A stretch of DNA of 64,000 nt, taken from contig NZ_VANU01000002.1 of NCBI RefSeq assembly GCF_005771535.1, positions 124,001 to 188,000 on the forward strand. The letters are read 5' to 3'. Source of the DNA: Arcobacter arenosus. GTDB lineage: Bacteria > Campylobacterota > Campylobacteria > Campylobacterales > Arcobacteraceae. The translations under genes were made by a program, and so were the position numbers. Below, piece by piece: positions 16,231-25,316 of this stretch (positions are counted from its first letter, which is position 1; each line of letters starts with the position of its first letter). The notes beneath the pieces are model-generated. The model was not told the origin of the DNA, made no database searches, and worked only from the letters and a program-made list of their open reading frames with translations.

Positions 16231-17433
16231 ATGTTAAAAAAATCTTTAGTTATCGCTTCATTTTTTGTAATAACATCAAATGCCCAAACCCTTGACAATT
16301 TAGTTAACTCTTTACTTGAGAAAAACTATACGTTAAAAGAAATTAGCAGCTCTACTGATGTTTTAAAAGAACAAATCTCTTTATCTTATAAGTGGAATAA
16401 TCCAATTTTATCTTTTGGAGCTACAGACTTACAATTAAATGATATAACAAAAAGGGATAAAGAGCCTATGCAGGCACATTTTGTAGGAATTACACAAAAT
16501 ATACCCCTAGGCGATAAACTAGAGATTTCAAAAAATATTGCAGTTGATGATTATGAAATATCTAAACTTCAACTGGAAGATAAAAAGTTAGAGTTAAAAG
16601 CTTTAGTTTATGAATACGCTTTTAAAATTAAGCTTATTGAAGAAAGATTAGCTTTATTTGAAGAGTTTAAAATAAATACAAAAAAACTTGAGTCTCTTCT
16701 AAAAAATCTTTATAAATATAATAAAGCTTCTCAAGAACAGATTATCAATACACAAATTATGTATAAAGAATTAAAATTAAACTCTTCAAAACTTACAAGG
16801 GCACTTAATAGCTTAAAACTAAAACTAGAAAAACTTACCTATGAAAAAATTGAAACAATTGATTTTGATACAAGTTTAGAAGAAAAGAATATTTCTATTG
16901 ATATCTCAAGTCATCCAAAAATTCTAGAACTAAATAAACTTATCGAAAAAAGTTCAAAAATCTCTTCATTAGAAGAGGAAAAAAAATATTCAGATATAAA
17001 AATGAATCTAACATATTTCCAAAGGGATGAAAAATTTGAAGATTATGTTAATTTATCTTTTGCCATTCCACTTTCTGTTTATGGAAGTGAAGATATAAAA
17101 GCTACAAAAGCAAAATTAAAATCTGTACAACTAAAACATAAATTAGAAGATATAAAATTTAATTTCAAAAATAAAATTGAAACAATTAAACAAAATCTAG
17201 ATGATTCACTAATAACTTTTAATATTATTCAAAAAGAGATTCTTCCAAAACAAGAAGAGTTACAAAAAATACTTGAAAACTATAATACAACTTTAATGTA
17301 TAAAAAAATTGATACAAGAGTATTAATAAAAAACCAAAATGAAATAATCAAATATAAATTAAAAGCAATTGATGAAAAAGAGAATTATTTTACTTCTTTG
17401 GCAAAAACTTACTATTTTGACAAGGATTTATAA
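16231..17433 (+). CDS. cusC: TolC-family outer membrane factor (CusC-like)
   Basis: A 400-residue secreted protein with a signal peptide (about 1-18) and the repeated long amphipathic helices of TolC-family channels (for example 95-160 and 280-395). It would form the outer membrane exit duct of the tripartite copper pump. It is shorter than the roughly 450-residue family average and lacks an obvious lipobox. Its stop overlaps the next start (TAATG). Substrate assignment rests on the CusA-type neighbour. Confidence 0.85.
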   Translation: MLKKSLVIASFFVITSNAQTLDNLVNSLLEKNYTLKEISSSTDVLKEQISLSYKWNNPILSFGATDLQLNDITKRDKEPMQAHFVGITQNIPLGDKLEISKNIAVDDYEISKLQLEDKKLELKALVYEYAFKIKLIEERLALFEEFKINTKKLESLLKNLYKYNKASQEQIINTQIMYKELKLNSSKLTRALNSLKLKLEKLTYEKIETIDFDTSLEEKNISIDISSHPKILELNKLIEKSSKISSLEEEKKYSDIKMNLTYFQRDEKFEDYVNLSFAIPLSVYGSEDIKATKAKLKSVQLKHKLEDIKFNFKNKIETIKQNLDDSLITFNIIQKEILPKQEELQKILENYNTTLMYKKIDTRVLIKNQNEIIKYKLKAIDEKENYFTSLAKTYYFDKDL

Positions 17434-18434
17434 TGAGAACACTCATAATATCCCTATTATTAGGCTTTGCAGTACTAAATGCTCAAATTCTTGAAGTTGA
17501 GCAGTTGTTCAATAAAAAGCTTACAGAAGTAAAAAAAGAGCAAATAGGTACCTTAAAAAGCTTTTATGGGCATATGAAGATTAATGAAACAAAAATTTAT
17601 GACGTTGTTACTAGATTTGATGGATATATAACAAAACTTGATGCTAATGAGCAATATAAATTTGTAAAAAAAGGTGAATCTTTATTTTCTCTTTATTCAG
17701 ATGAGATAAATTCAATTTCGCAAGAGATAAAGATTGCAAAAAGAATTAACAAGAATTTACTAAAGGGAAATATTGAAAAATTAAAATCTTTAGATTTAGA
17801 TAAAAAAACTATTAACAAAATTGTAAATTCAAAAAATATTATTGAAGAGATTTCTATTTATTCTCCAATTGATTCTATAATATTAAATAAAAGTATAAAT
17901 AATGGAAGTTTTGTAAAAAAAGGGAAGCTACTTTTACAACTTGCACCCTTAGATGAACTTTGGTTTATTGCTTCTGTTTATCAAAAAGATTTAACATTTT
18001 TAAAAGAGGGAATGGAAGCAAAAATCACTATTGATGGATTTGAAAAACCAGTTATTTCAAAAGTTGATAAGATTTATCCAAATATTGATTTAAAAACTAA
18101 AACTGTAGATGTAAGATTTATTGTTCCAAATAAAGATTTAAAACTATTTCCAAATATGTTTGCAAAAGTTTTAATAAGAGATACCCAAAAAGAGATTTTA
18201 ACTTTACCTAAAACTGCCGTTTTATCTAAAGGCGATAAATATTATGCTTTTGAACAACTATCAAAATCACAGTTTGAACCAATAGAGATAAAAGCAAAAA
18301 GAATCTCTTCAAATAAATATGAGATACTTGATGGTTTAAAAGAGGGACAAAAAGTAGTTGATAATGCATTATTCTTACTTGATTCAGATGCAATTACAAA
18401 TGGACTATATAGTTCAGATGATGATGACTGGTAG
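17433..18434 (+). CDS. cusB: RND periplasmic adaptor (CusB-like)
   Basis: A 333-residue membrane fusion protein: signal peptide (about 1-18), a lipoyl/barrel-sandwich half near 50-75, a short helical hairpin (about 85-130), the second lipoyl half (IYSPIDSIILNKSINNGSFVKKG, about 147-170), and a beta-barrel and membrane-proximal part to the end. The adaptor links the inner membrane pump to the outer membrane channel. The N-terminal metal-binding extension of larger CusB proteins is missing. The C-terminal tail is acidic (SSDDDDW). Confidence 0.87.
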   Translation: MRTLIISLLLGFAVLNAQILEVEQLFNKKLTEVKKEQIGTLKSFYGHMKINETKIYDVVTRFDGYITKLDANEQYKFVKKGESLFSLYSDEINSISQEIKIAKRINKNLLKGNIEKLKSLDLDKKTINKIVNSKNIIEEISIYSPIDSIILNKSINNGSFVKKGKLLLQLAPLDELWFIASVYQKDLTFLKEGMEAKITIDGFEKPVISKVDKIYPNIDLKTKTVDVRFIVPNKDLKLFPNMFAKVLIRDTQKEILTLPKTAVLSKGDKYYAFEQLSKSQFEPIEIKAKRISSNKYEILDGLKEGQKVVDNALFLLDSDAITNGLYSSDDDDW

Positions 18435-18443
18435 GATTAAATC

Positions 18444-21400
18444 ATGGTTGAAAGTATAATCTCTTATAGTATAAGAAATAAATTTCTTGTACTTTTTTCT
18501 GTAATAGTTTTAACATTTGCCTCTTTTTGGGCTGTTAAAAATACAAGTTTAGATGCATTACCTGATTTATCTCCACCACAAGTTATTGTACAAGTGAAAT
18601 GGCCAGGTCAAAGTCCAAAAACAATTGAAGAACAAGTTTCTTATCCACTTATTTCAAACCTTATGAGTCTTCCTGATATTGATACAGTAAGAGCTATGAG
18701 TTCATTTCAAAATGCTTTAATCTATATTATATTTAAAGATGGAACAGATTTATATGATTCAAGAAATAGAATTTTAGAGCAGTTGTCTCAATTACAAGGA
18801 ACTTTCCCTCAAGGTGTTAATGTTGCAATTGGTCCTGATGCTACAGGAGTAGGGTGGGCTTATGAATATGCTTTAAAATCAGATACAAAATCACTTGATG
18901 AGTTAAGATCATTGCAAGATTACTATTATAAATTTGCCTTACTTGGAGTTGATGGTGTTAGTGAAATAGCATCTATTGGTGGGTTTATAAAAAATTATGA
19001 GATTACACTAGACCAAGATAAAATGGTTCAATATGATATTTCTATAAATGAGATAAAAAAAGTTCTTACATCAAATAATGATGAAAAAGGTGGAAGAATC
19101 ATTTTAGAAAATGGTTTTGAACATATGATTCAAGCTAAAGGGTATTTAAAAAATAGATTTGACATAGAAAATATTACAATTAAAACTATCAATTCTATCC
19201 CTCTAAAAATAAAAGATATAGCAGATGTAAATATAACATCATCAAATAGACGAGGAATGGCTGATTTAAATGGTCAAGGTGAAACAGTTGGTGGTATTGT
19301 TGTTGTAAGATATGGAGAAAATCCATATGCTGTTATAAAAGCAGTTAAAGAAAAAATCAAAACTTTAAAGGTTGAGGGTGTTGAAGTTGTAGAAACCTAC
19401 GATAGAACTTCTTTAATTGATAAAGCTATTGATACACTAAAACACACATTAATTGAAGAGTCGATTATTGTTATGATTGTAAGTGCCTTATTTTTATTTC
19501 ACTTTAGAAGTGCACTTATTATAATTATTACTCTACCAATTACTGTATTATTAACTTTTTTACTAATGAAAGCTTTTGGACTTGGGTCTAATATAATGAG
19601 TTTAGGGGGTATTGCAATTGCTATTGGTGCAATGGTTGATGCAACTATTGTTATGGTAGAAAATGCCCATAAATATCTTCAAGGTAAAGAAAATATTTCA
19701 AATGAAGAAAGAATACAAATTATAATAAAATCTGCTAAACAAGTTGGTCGTCCAATCTTTTTTGCCTTGATTTTAGTTGTAGTTTCTTTTTTACCAATTT
19801 TTGCTTTAACAGGTCAAGAGGGAAGATTATTTTCACCTTTAGCCTATACTAAATCCTTTGCAATGATTGCAGGAGCAATTCTATCAATTACAGTTGTACC
19901 AATACTTATGATATTTTTTATCAAAGGTAAAATATTAAGTGAAGATAAAAACTTGTTAAACAGATTTTTTGTGAAACTTTATTCCCCTTTATTGAAAGTA
20001 TCCCTAAAACTTAGGTTTTTAGTTGTACTTATTTTTATTGGGACTTTATTGGCTTCATATCCAGTATATAAAAAACAAAACTGGGAATTTATGCCAATGA
20101 TGAATGAACAAACTTTTATGTATATGCCTGTAACACCATATGGTATTGGGGTAGATTTATCTAAAGAGTTAACACAAAAAACAGATAAGATTTTAAAATC
20201 ATTTCCAGAAGTTGATACAGTTTTTGGTAAAGCTGGTCGTGCAGATAGTGCAACAGATCCTGCTCCCCTTGCCATGATTGAAACAATTGTAACTTTTAAG
20301 CCAGAAGATCAATGGCGTCCTGGAATGACATATAAAAAACTTATGTCTGAGATGGATAAAAAACTTCAGGTTGCTGGACTTATAAATTCATGGACTTACC
20401 CAATTAGAGGTAGAATTGATATGCTTCTAACTGGTATTAGAACACCTTTAGGGATAAAACTTTATGGTAATGACCATCAAGCTTTAGAAGATAAAGCGGC
20501 AGAATTTGAAAAGATATTAAAAAAGTTTGATAAAACACTTTCAGTATCAACTGATAAAATTAACTCAGGATATTATTTAAATATAAATCTTGATGAAGAG
20601 ATGATAAGTAGGTTTGGTATTACAAAAAATGATATCCTTTCTACTATCTCTTTAGGTGTTGCAGGAGCTAAAATCTCTACCCTTTTAGATGGATTAGAAA
20701 GATATACTATTAGCTTAAGATTTGAAACTACACAAAGGGAAGATATAACTTCATTAAACAATCTTCAAGTTAAAACGAAACTTGGATTCCAACCTTTAAG
20801 TATGTTTGCTAAGTTAAAATATGAAGAGGGTCCTTCTGTAATTAAATCTGAAAAAGCTTTAAATGTTAACTTTATTTATATTACTCCTAAAAGTGATATT
20901 TCTGCAACAGCATATAAACAAGAGGCTAAGAACTTATTAAAAGATTTAAAGCTTCCAGAAGGATTTTATTATGAGTGGGCAGGGCAGAGTGAGTATTTAG
21001 AATCTGCAATGGAAAGATTAACTTATATTATTCCATTGACCTTTGTAATAATCTTTATTTTAATATATTTTGCCCTTAGAAATATTATATATACATTTAT
21101 AATATTCTTTACTCTACCATTTGCCTTAACAGGTGGTATATTCTATTTAGAGTATTTAAACTTTAATATTTCAATTGCTGTTATTGTTGGATTCCTTGCA
21201 TTACTTGGTGTTGCTGCTGAAACATCAATTGTAATGTTAGTTTATTTACATGAAGCTATGGATAATCTTGTAAAAAAATGCCCAGAACCGGAAAAAGAAC
21301 ATATCTCCCATGCAATTTATAAAGGGGCTGTTCTTAGATTAAGACCAAAACTTATGACCTTATTTGCAATTTTAGGGGGTCTTATTCCTATTATGTATAT

Positions 21401-21560
21401 TGACGGTGTAGGTAGTGAGGTTATGCAAAGAATTGCCGCACCTATGATAGGTGGTATGGTATCATCCGCCTTTTTAACTTTAGTTATCATTCCAGCAGTA
21501 TTTTATATATTAGCACTAAAAAAAGGTGGAAATATGGCAAAATGTGATTTATCCCATTAA
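18444..21560 (+). CDS. cusA: CusA/CzcA heavy-metal RND efflux pump
   Basis: A 1038-residue inner membrane proton antiporter with 12 transmembrane helices and two large periplasmic loops, the full family length. The opening (SLDALPDLSPPQVIVQVKWPGQSP) and the helix-4 proton-relay segment (GGIAIAIGAMVDATIVMVENAHK, about 387-409) are typical of heavy-metal RND pumps. A Met-rich stretch (EFMPMMNEQTFMYMP, about 549-563) fits the region of the CusA copper-binding Met triad, so Cu(I)/Ag(I) is the likely substrate. It is the last gene of the operon and ends the copper island. Confidence 0.93.
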   Translation: MVESIISYSIRNKFLVLFSVIVLTFASFWAVKNTSLDALPDLSPPQVIVQVKWPGQSPKTIEEQVSYPLISNLMSLPDIDTVRAMSSFQNALIYIIFKDGTDLYDSRNRILEQLSQLQGTFPQGVNVAIGPDATGVGWAYEYALKSDTKSLDELRSLQDYYYKFALLGVDGVSEIASIGGFIKNYEITLDQDKMVQYDISINEIKKVLTSNNDEKGGRIILENGFEHMIQAKGYLKNRFDIENITIKTINSIPLKIKDIADVNITSSNRRGMADLNGQGETVGGIVVVRYGENPYAVIKAVKEKIKTLKVEGVEVVETYDRTSLIDKAIDTLKHTLIEESIIVMIVSALFLFHFRSALIIIITLPITVLLTFLLMKAFGLGSNIMSLGGIAIAIGAMVDATIVMVENAHKYLQGKENISNEERIQIIIKSAKQVGRPIFFALILVVVSFLPIFALTGQEGRLFSPLAYTKSFAMIAGAILSITVVPILMIFFIKGKILSEDKNLLNRFFVKLYSPLLKVSLKLRFLVVLIFIGTLLASYPVYKKQNWEFMPMMNEQTFMYMPVTPYGIGVDLSKELTQKTDKILKSFPEVDTVFGKAGRADSATDPAPLAMIETIVTFKPEDQWRPGMTYKKLMSEMDKKLQVAGLINSWTYPIRGRIDMLLTGIRTPLGIKLYGNDHQALEDKAAEFEKILKKFDKTLSVSTDKINSGYYLNINLDEEMISRFGITKNDILSTISLGVAGAKISTLLDGLERYTISLRFETTQREDITSLNNLQVKTKLGFQPLSMFAKLKYEEGPSVIKSEKALNVNFIYITPKSDISATAYKQEAKNLLKDLKLPEGFYYEWAGQSEYLESAMERLTYIIPLTFVIIFILIYFALRNIIYTFIIFFTLPFALTGGIFYLEYLNFNISIAVIVGFLALLGVAAETSIVMLVYLHEAMDNLVKKCPEPEKEHISHAIYKGAVLRLRPKLMTLFAILGGLIPIMYIDGVGSEVMQRIAAPMIGGMVSSAFLTLVIIPAVFYILALKKGGNMAKCDLSH

Positions 21561-21646
21561 TTTGTGGATAAATCCCACGTTTACTACACAAAAAAAGTTT
21601 ATAATACTCTTACAGTTTTAGAAAAACGATGACAACAACCAACACA

Positions 21647-21728
21647 AATATAATGAAACTTGAAAATTTATTTTGACAGTGTGACAACCAACATAAAATT
21701 CTTCTCCTTAATCAAGTTTCATTATATT
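21647..21728. repeat. Perfect 17-bp inverted repeat with 48-base spacer
   Basis: AATATAATGAAACTTGA (21647-21663) is exactly complementary to TCAAGTTTCATTATATT (21712-21728). Beside each arm lies a related direct motif, GACAACAACCAACACA (21631-21646) and GACAACCAACATA (about 21682-21694). It sits between the convergent cusA and RRM genes. The spacer on the minus strand holds an 8-codon frame (ATG at 21693) behind AAGGAG. No U run follows either arm, so it is not a standard terminator. Function unknown. Confidence 0.6.
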
Positions 21729-21788
21729 AAACTTATTAAAAATCAAAATTTTACGTACAGTTGCTAGAAAATTAAAAAAAGAAAAAGA

Positions 21789-22055
21789 TTAGTATTGTCT
21801 TCTAGGTCTTTCTTCTCTTGGTTTTGCTTCATTAACTCTAAGCGATCTACCTTCAATTTCACTTCCGTTTAAAGATTCAATAGCTTCATTTCCAGCAAGT
21901 TCAGTCATCATTTCAACGAAACCAAATCCTTTAGATCTACCAGTTTCTCTGTCCATAATCACTTTAGCACTTTTAACTTCGCCAAATTTAGCAAAAACTT
22001 TCTCTAAATCACTATCACTCATTCTATATGATAGATTACCAACATAAATGTTCAT
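21789..22055 (-). CDS. RRM-type RNA-binding protein
   Basis: An 88-residue single RNA recognition motif. RNP2 is IYVGNL (residues 3-8) and RNP1 is KGFGFVEM (about 42-49), with the aromatic residues that stack on RNA. A short Arg-rich tail (REERPRRQY) follows. Such small cyanobacterial-type RRM proteins are widespread in Campylobacterota; many are cold-induced, and direct RNA targets are mostly unknown. It is monocistronic with a good AGGAAT-type site before the ATG. Confidence 0.95.
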   Translation of the reverse strand: MNIYVGNLSYRMSDSDLEKVFAKFGEVKSAKVIMDRETGRSKGFGFVEMMTELAGNEAIESLNGSEIEGRSLRVNEAKPREERPRRQY

Positions 22056-22127
22056 TATTCCTATTCCTTAATTAAAGTAATGAACATTATGCCCTATTTA
22101 TTGATAATTAGCAAGTATATTTTCTTA

Positions 22128-23534
22128 TTATTTATCGAAATTTCTCTCAATTGCGTTGTTTATTCTCTTTTTTACCTCTTCAAAACCTAAAATTGCCATA
22201 ATATCATAAACAGATGGAGCTTGTGTTCCTCCTGTTAATGCAATTCTAATTGGTTGGAAAAGTTGAGGGAATTTTAACTCAAATTCTTCAATAAATGGTT
22301 TTGTAATTAACTCATAATCACATGCTAAATGAAGAGTATCTTTTTTCTCTTCTAATAGTTGTAAATATGTTTCTAAGATTTTAATAGTATCTTCTTTTAC
22401 AAACTTTTTACTCCCTTTTGCTTCATATTCAGTTGGAACTTCAAGAATTTTATTTATTGCTTCTTTTAATTCAACTAAAGTTTGAGCTCTCTCTTTTGAA
22501 AGATCTAATATCATCTCTTTTTTATCATGACCTTCTAAATGACAATCAAAAAATTTCAATTCTTGAGCAAGTCTTTCATTAGAAACATTTTTGATATAGT
22601 GTGCATTTAACCATAAAAGTTTTTCTTCATTGTATGAAGATGCTGACTTGTTAATATTTGTTGGGTCAAAAAGTTCTAACATCTCATCCATTGAAAATAT
22701 CTCTTGATCACCATTTGACCATCCAAGTCTTACTAGGAAATTTAATAGTGCTTCAGGTAGATACCCTTTTCTTTTATAATCCATTACATCAAGTGCACCA
22801 TCTCTTTTTGATAACTTTTTCCCTTGTGGATTATTAATCATAGGCACATGGTAAAATTTTGGTACATTAAATCCTAATGCTTCATAGATAATGATTTGTT
22901 TTGCAGTATTTGTTAAGTGGTCATCCCCTCTAATTACGTCAGTCATCTCCATTAGTGCATCATCAATAGTTACAACAAAGTTATATGTTGGCATACCATT
23001 ACTTCTTGCAATTACAAAATCATCAACTTCTGAACATTCAAAATTCATAATTGATTTAACACCATCAATAAATGTAATTTTACCTTCAAGAGGAGCTTTA
23101 ATTCTTACAACAGGCTCAATTCCTTCAGGAATCTCAGGTAGAGTCTTACCATCTTCTGGTCTCCAAGTTCCATCATATCTTGGAGTTTGTTTATTTGCCA
23201 TTTGAGTTTCTCTTAAAGCATCAAGTTCTTCTTTACTCATATAACAATGATAAGCTTTACCTTCATCAAGTAGTTGCTGAATATATTTTTTATAGATTTC
23301 TAATCTTTGCGATTGATACTCAACTTCACCATCATAACTTAAACCTACCCACTCAAATGCTTCAAGTATTGCACTCATAGCTTGTTCATTGTTTCTTTGA
23401 GTATCTGTATCTTCTATTCTTAATCTAAATGTTCCATTATTTCTTCTAGCCCATAAAAAACTATATAAAGCTGTTCTTAATCCACCAATATGTAAATATC
23501 CAGTTGGGCTTGGAGCAAATCTAGTAATTGTCAT
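22128..23534 (-). CDS. gltX: Glutamyl-tRNA synthetase
   Basis: A 468-residue class I aminoacyl-tRNA synthetase. The HIGH motif appears as PTGYLHIGGLRTALY (about 9-23) and the KMSKS motif as KKLSKRDG (about 239-246); the C-terminal helical part binds the anticodon. Campylobacterota usually carry two gltX paralogues, one charging tRNA-Glu and one charging tRNA-Gln before amidation; which one this is cannot be told here. A tiny membrane-protein gene lies 8 bases upstream and then rlmN, in the same direction. Confidence 0.96.
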   Translation of the reverse strand: MTITRFAPSPTGYLHIGGLRTALYSFLWARRNNGTFRLRIEDTDTQRNNEQAMSAILEAFEWVGLSYDGEVEYQSQRLEIYKKYIQQLLDEGKAYHCYMSKEELDALRETQMANKQTPRYDGTWRPEDGKTLPEIPEGIEPVVRIKAPLEGKITFIDGVKSIMNFECSEVDDFVIARSNGMPTYNFVVTIDDALMEMTDVIRGDDHLTNTAKQIIIYEALGFNVPKFYHVPMINNPQGKKLSKRDGALDVMDYKRKGYLPEALLNFLVRLGWSNGDQEIFSMDEMLELFDPTNINKSASSYNEEKLLWLNAHYIKNVSNERLAQELKFFDCHLEGHDKKEMILDLSKERAQTLVELKEAINKILEVPTEYEAKGSKKFVKEDTIKILETYLQLLEEKKDTLHLACDYELITKPFIEEFELKFPQLFQPIRIALTGGTQAPSVYDIMAILGFEEVKKRINNAIERNFDK

Positions 23535-23542
23535 AATTTTCC

Positions 23543-23641
23543 TTATTTGTCTTTTTTGTTGTTATTCATAAAAAAGCCTATTGCTGAAAAAATTGCAACG
23601 GCTGCAATAAAAATTAACATTGCATAATCAAGAGCTTGCAT
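23543..23641 (-). CDS. Small single-pass membrane protein, 32 residues
   Basis: A 32-residue frame from ATG at 23641 to TAA at 23543. Residues about 5-24 (DYAMLIFIAAVAIFSAIGFF) are one hydrophobic helix, followed by a basic tail NNNKKDK. The start overlaps the 3' end of rlmN by 14 bases and the stop is 8 bases before the gltX start, as expected for a translated operon member. It is too short for usual gene finders. Family and role are unknown. Confidence 0.6.
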   Translation of the reverse strand: MQALDYAMLIFIAAVAIFSAIGFFMNNNKKDK

Positions 23642-24698
23642 TGGCGTCCTTCTCTTTTAGTTGACCACATGCCGCTGAGATATCAAGACCTTTTGATTCT
23701 CTAATCGTACATAGTAGTCCTCTACTTGTTAAATAATCCTGGAATTTTATCATATCGTTCCTTTCGGGTCTTTGATATGAAGTACCTGGATATGGATTAA
23801 AATAAATTAGGTTTACTTTAGCTTTAATTCCATCAAGTAGGTTTAAGAGTTTTTTAGCACTTGCTATATCATCATTTTTATCTTTTATAACTAGATACTC
23901 GAACATAACCTTCTTTCTAGCATCAACAGGAAACTTTTTAACTGCATCAATAATTGATTTAATATTGTATGCTTTATTCATTGGAATAAGTTCACTTCTT
24001 AATTCATCATCAACTGCATGTAAAGATATAGCAAGTTGAATTCCTAAGTTTTCATTACCTAGTTTTTCAATTTTTGAAGAAAGTCCAGATGTTGAAACAG
24101 TTTGTCTTCTTCTATTTATTGAAAGTCCTTCTTCTTCTGAAAAGACCTTTACTGAGTGAACAAAATTATTATAATTGTCTAAAGGTTCACCCATTCCCAT
24201 AAATACAATATTTAAAGATTTATTTTCAGCAATATTATTGTCTTTTTTTATTTCAACTATTTGGTCAACTATTTCTCCAACTGTAAGGTTTCTTACAAAA
24301 CCTCCTTTTGCTGTTAGGCAAAAAGTACAACCAACTTTACATCCAACTTGAGTTGAGATACAAACTGTAAACTGTTCACTTCTTTCAATTGAACCATCTT
24401 CATTTACTTTTTTCTTTTTCATAAGTAGTAAAACAGATTCAACTGTATGACCATCTCTTAGTTTAAATAGATATTTTATACTTCCATCAGTACTTTGTTC
24501 TTTTTTAACAATTTCAAGAATATTAATTGGATAATTTTCTTTTAGTGTTTGTTTCAAATCATTTGGAATATTTTTCATCTCATCATAAGAGTTTACATAT
24601 TTTTTATATATCCAATTATAAACTTGCTTTGCTCTAAAGCTAGGTTTTAATTGTTCCTTTAATTCATCTAGTGTGTAATCGTAAATTGAATTTTCCAA
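23628..24698 (-). CDS. rlmN: Dual-specificity rRNA/tRNA methyltransferase RlmN
   Basis: A 356-residue radical SAM enzyme that methylates C2 of adenosine in 23S rRNA (A2503) and some tRNAs. The iron-sulfur motif is CKVGCTFC (about 118-125), preceded by STQVG. The C-terminal catalytic Cys is in SAACGQL (about 344). The N-terminal HhH-like domain (LDELKEQL...FRAKQVYNWIYKK) is typical. It heads the rlmN-small protein-gltX operon, with a parS-like site just upstream at 24713-24728. Confidence 0.96.
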   Translation of the reverse strand: MENSIYDYTLDELKEQLKPSFRAKQVYNWIYKKYVNSYDEMKNIPNDLKQTLKENYPINILEIVKKEQSTDGSIKYLFKLRDGHTVESVLLLMKKKKVNEDGSIERSEQFTVCISTQVGCKVGCTFCLTAKGGFVRNLTVGEIVDQIVEIKKDNNIAENKSLNIVFMGMGEPLDNYNNFVHSVKVFSEEEGLSINRRRQTVSTSGLSSKIEKLGNENLGIQLAISLHAVDDELRSELIPMNKAYNIKSIIDAVKKFPVDARKKVMFEYLVIKDKNDDIASAKKLLNLLDGIKAKVNLIYFNPYPGTSYQRPERNDMIKFQDYLTSRGLLCTIRESKGLDISAACGQLKEKDANASS

Positions 24699-24712
24699 TT
24701 TTATCCTTTCCT

Positions 24713-24728
24713 TGTTTCACGTGAAACG
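24713..24728. other. parS-like centromere site 1
   Basis: TGTTTCACGTGAAACG matches the bacterial ParB-binding consensus TGTTTCACGTGAAACA at 15 of 16 bases, with a perfect 14-base palindrome GTTTCACGTGAAAC. It lies between rlmN and the phosphorylase gene. Confidence 0.8.
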
Positions 24729-24731
24729 TCC

Positions 24732-24755
24732 TAAAAACTATTATGTTAGTTTTTA
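24732..24755 (-). terminator. Candidate terminator after the phosphorylase gene
   Basis: TAAAAACT (24732-24739) and AGTTTTTA (24748-24755) form an 8-base stem with an 8-base loop. On the minus strand the A-stem, loop and T-stem follow the stop at 24771. It is A/T-only, so moderate support. Confidence 0.4.
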
Positions 24756-24770
24756 ACGTAAAAGTGTTTG

Positions 24771-25316
24771 TTATGCATCGTATTTGATAATATTTTTATC
24801 AATAAGATATTTCGTTAGTTTAGACATGGCCTCTTTATGGTTTTTCATAAAATCTTCATGTGCATTTTTATTTGTATAGTTTGTTATAACAAATATCCCA
24901 GCAACGGGTATTTCGAATTCACGAGCAACTTGTACAATAGAAAAAAACTCCATGTTTTCTATACCAATACCATAGTTATTATAGTTTTTTGCAAGCTCAA
25001 AATTAGTAGATATATAGTTTGAACTATTTACTATAGTATCATTTTTAACTAATTTATTCTCTGACTCTAAAACATTATCTAGGGGAGTATAAGAATCATC
25101 TCTTAAAAATGATATTTCTAAATTAGAAGCTCTTTTTGATTCAACTATATCAAAAATATTGTGTTCGCCATAGCTTCCTGCACTTCCTATAAACAATAAG
25201 AAGTCTGGTTTATCAAATAAACATCTTCTTGTTAAATTAATGGCAGACTCAATAAGTCCAACTCCCATTGGTTCTGCAAAACTAAAGGTTTCATTTCTTC
25301 CTGCACAAACAATCAT
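24771..25316 (-). CDS. Purine-nucleoside phosphorylase-like protein
   Basis: A 181-residue protein of the PNP/UDP nucleoside phosphorylase fold, shorter than the typical 230-280. Recognisable parts are FLLFIGSAGSYG (about 40-51, the phosphate/ribose-binding Gly-rich loop), GIGIENMEFFSIVQVAREFEIP (about 117-138, with the Met-Glu ribose contact), and VTNYTN (about 144-149). Expected chemistry is cleavage of a purine nucleoside or 5'-methylthioadenosine-like compound. Its start overlaps the upstream SIMPL-like gene stop by 4 bases. Confidence 0.75.
   Translation of the reverse strand: MIVCAGRNETFSFAEPMGVGLIESAINLTRRCLFDKPDFLLFIGSAGSYGEHNIFDIVESKRASNLEISFLRDDSYTPLDNVLESENKLVKNDTIVNSSNYISTNFELAKNYNNYGIGIENMEFFSIVQVAREFEIPVAGIFVITNYTNKNAHEDFMKNHKEAMSKLTKYLIDKNIIKYDA

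Noticed and set aside
21546-21574. GATTTATCC/GGATAAATC inverted repeat at the cusA stop
   Set aside because: Short A/T-rich stem with an 11-base loop and no U run; too weak to call a terminator.
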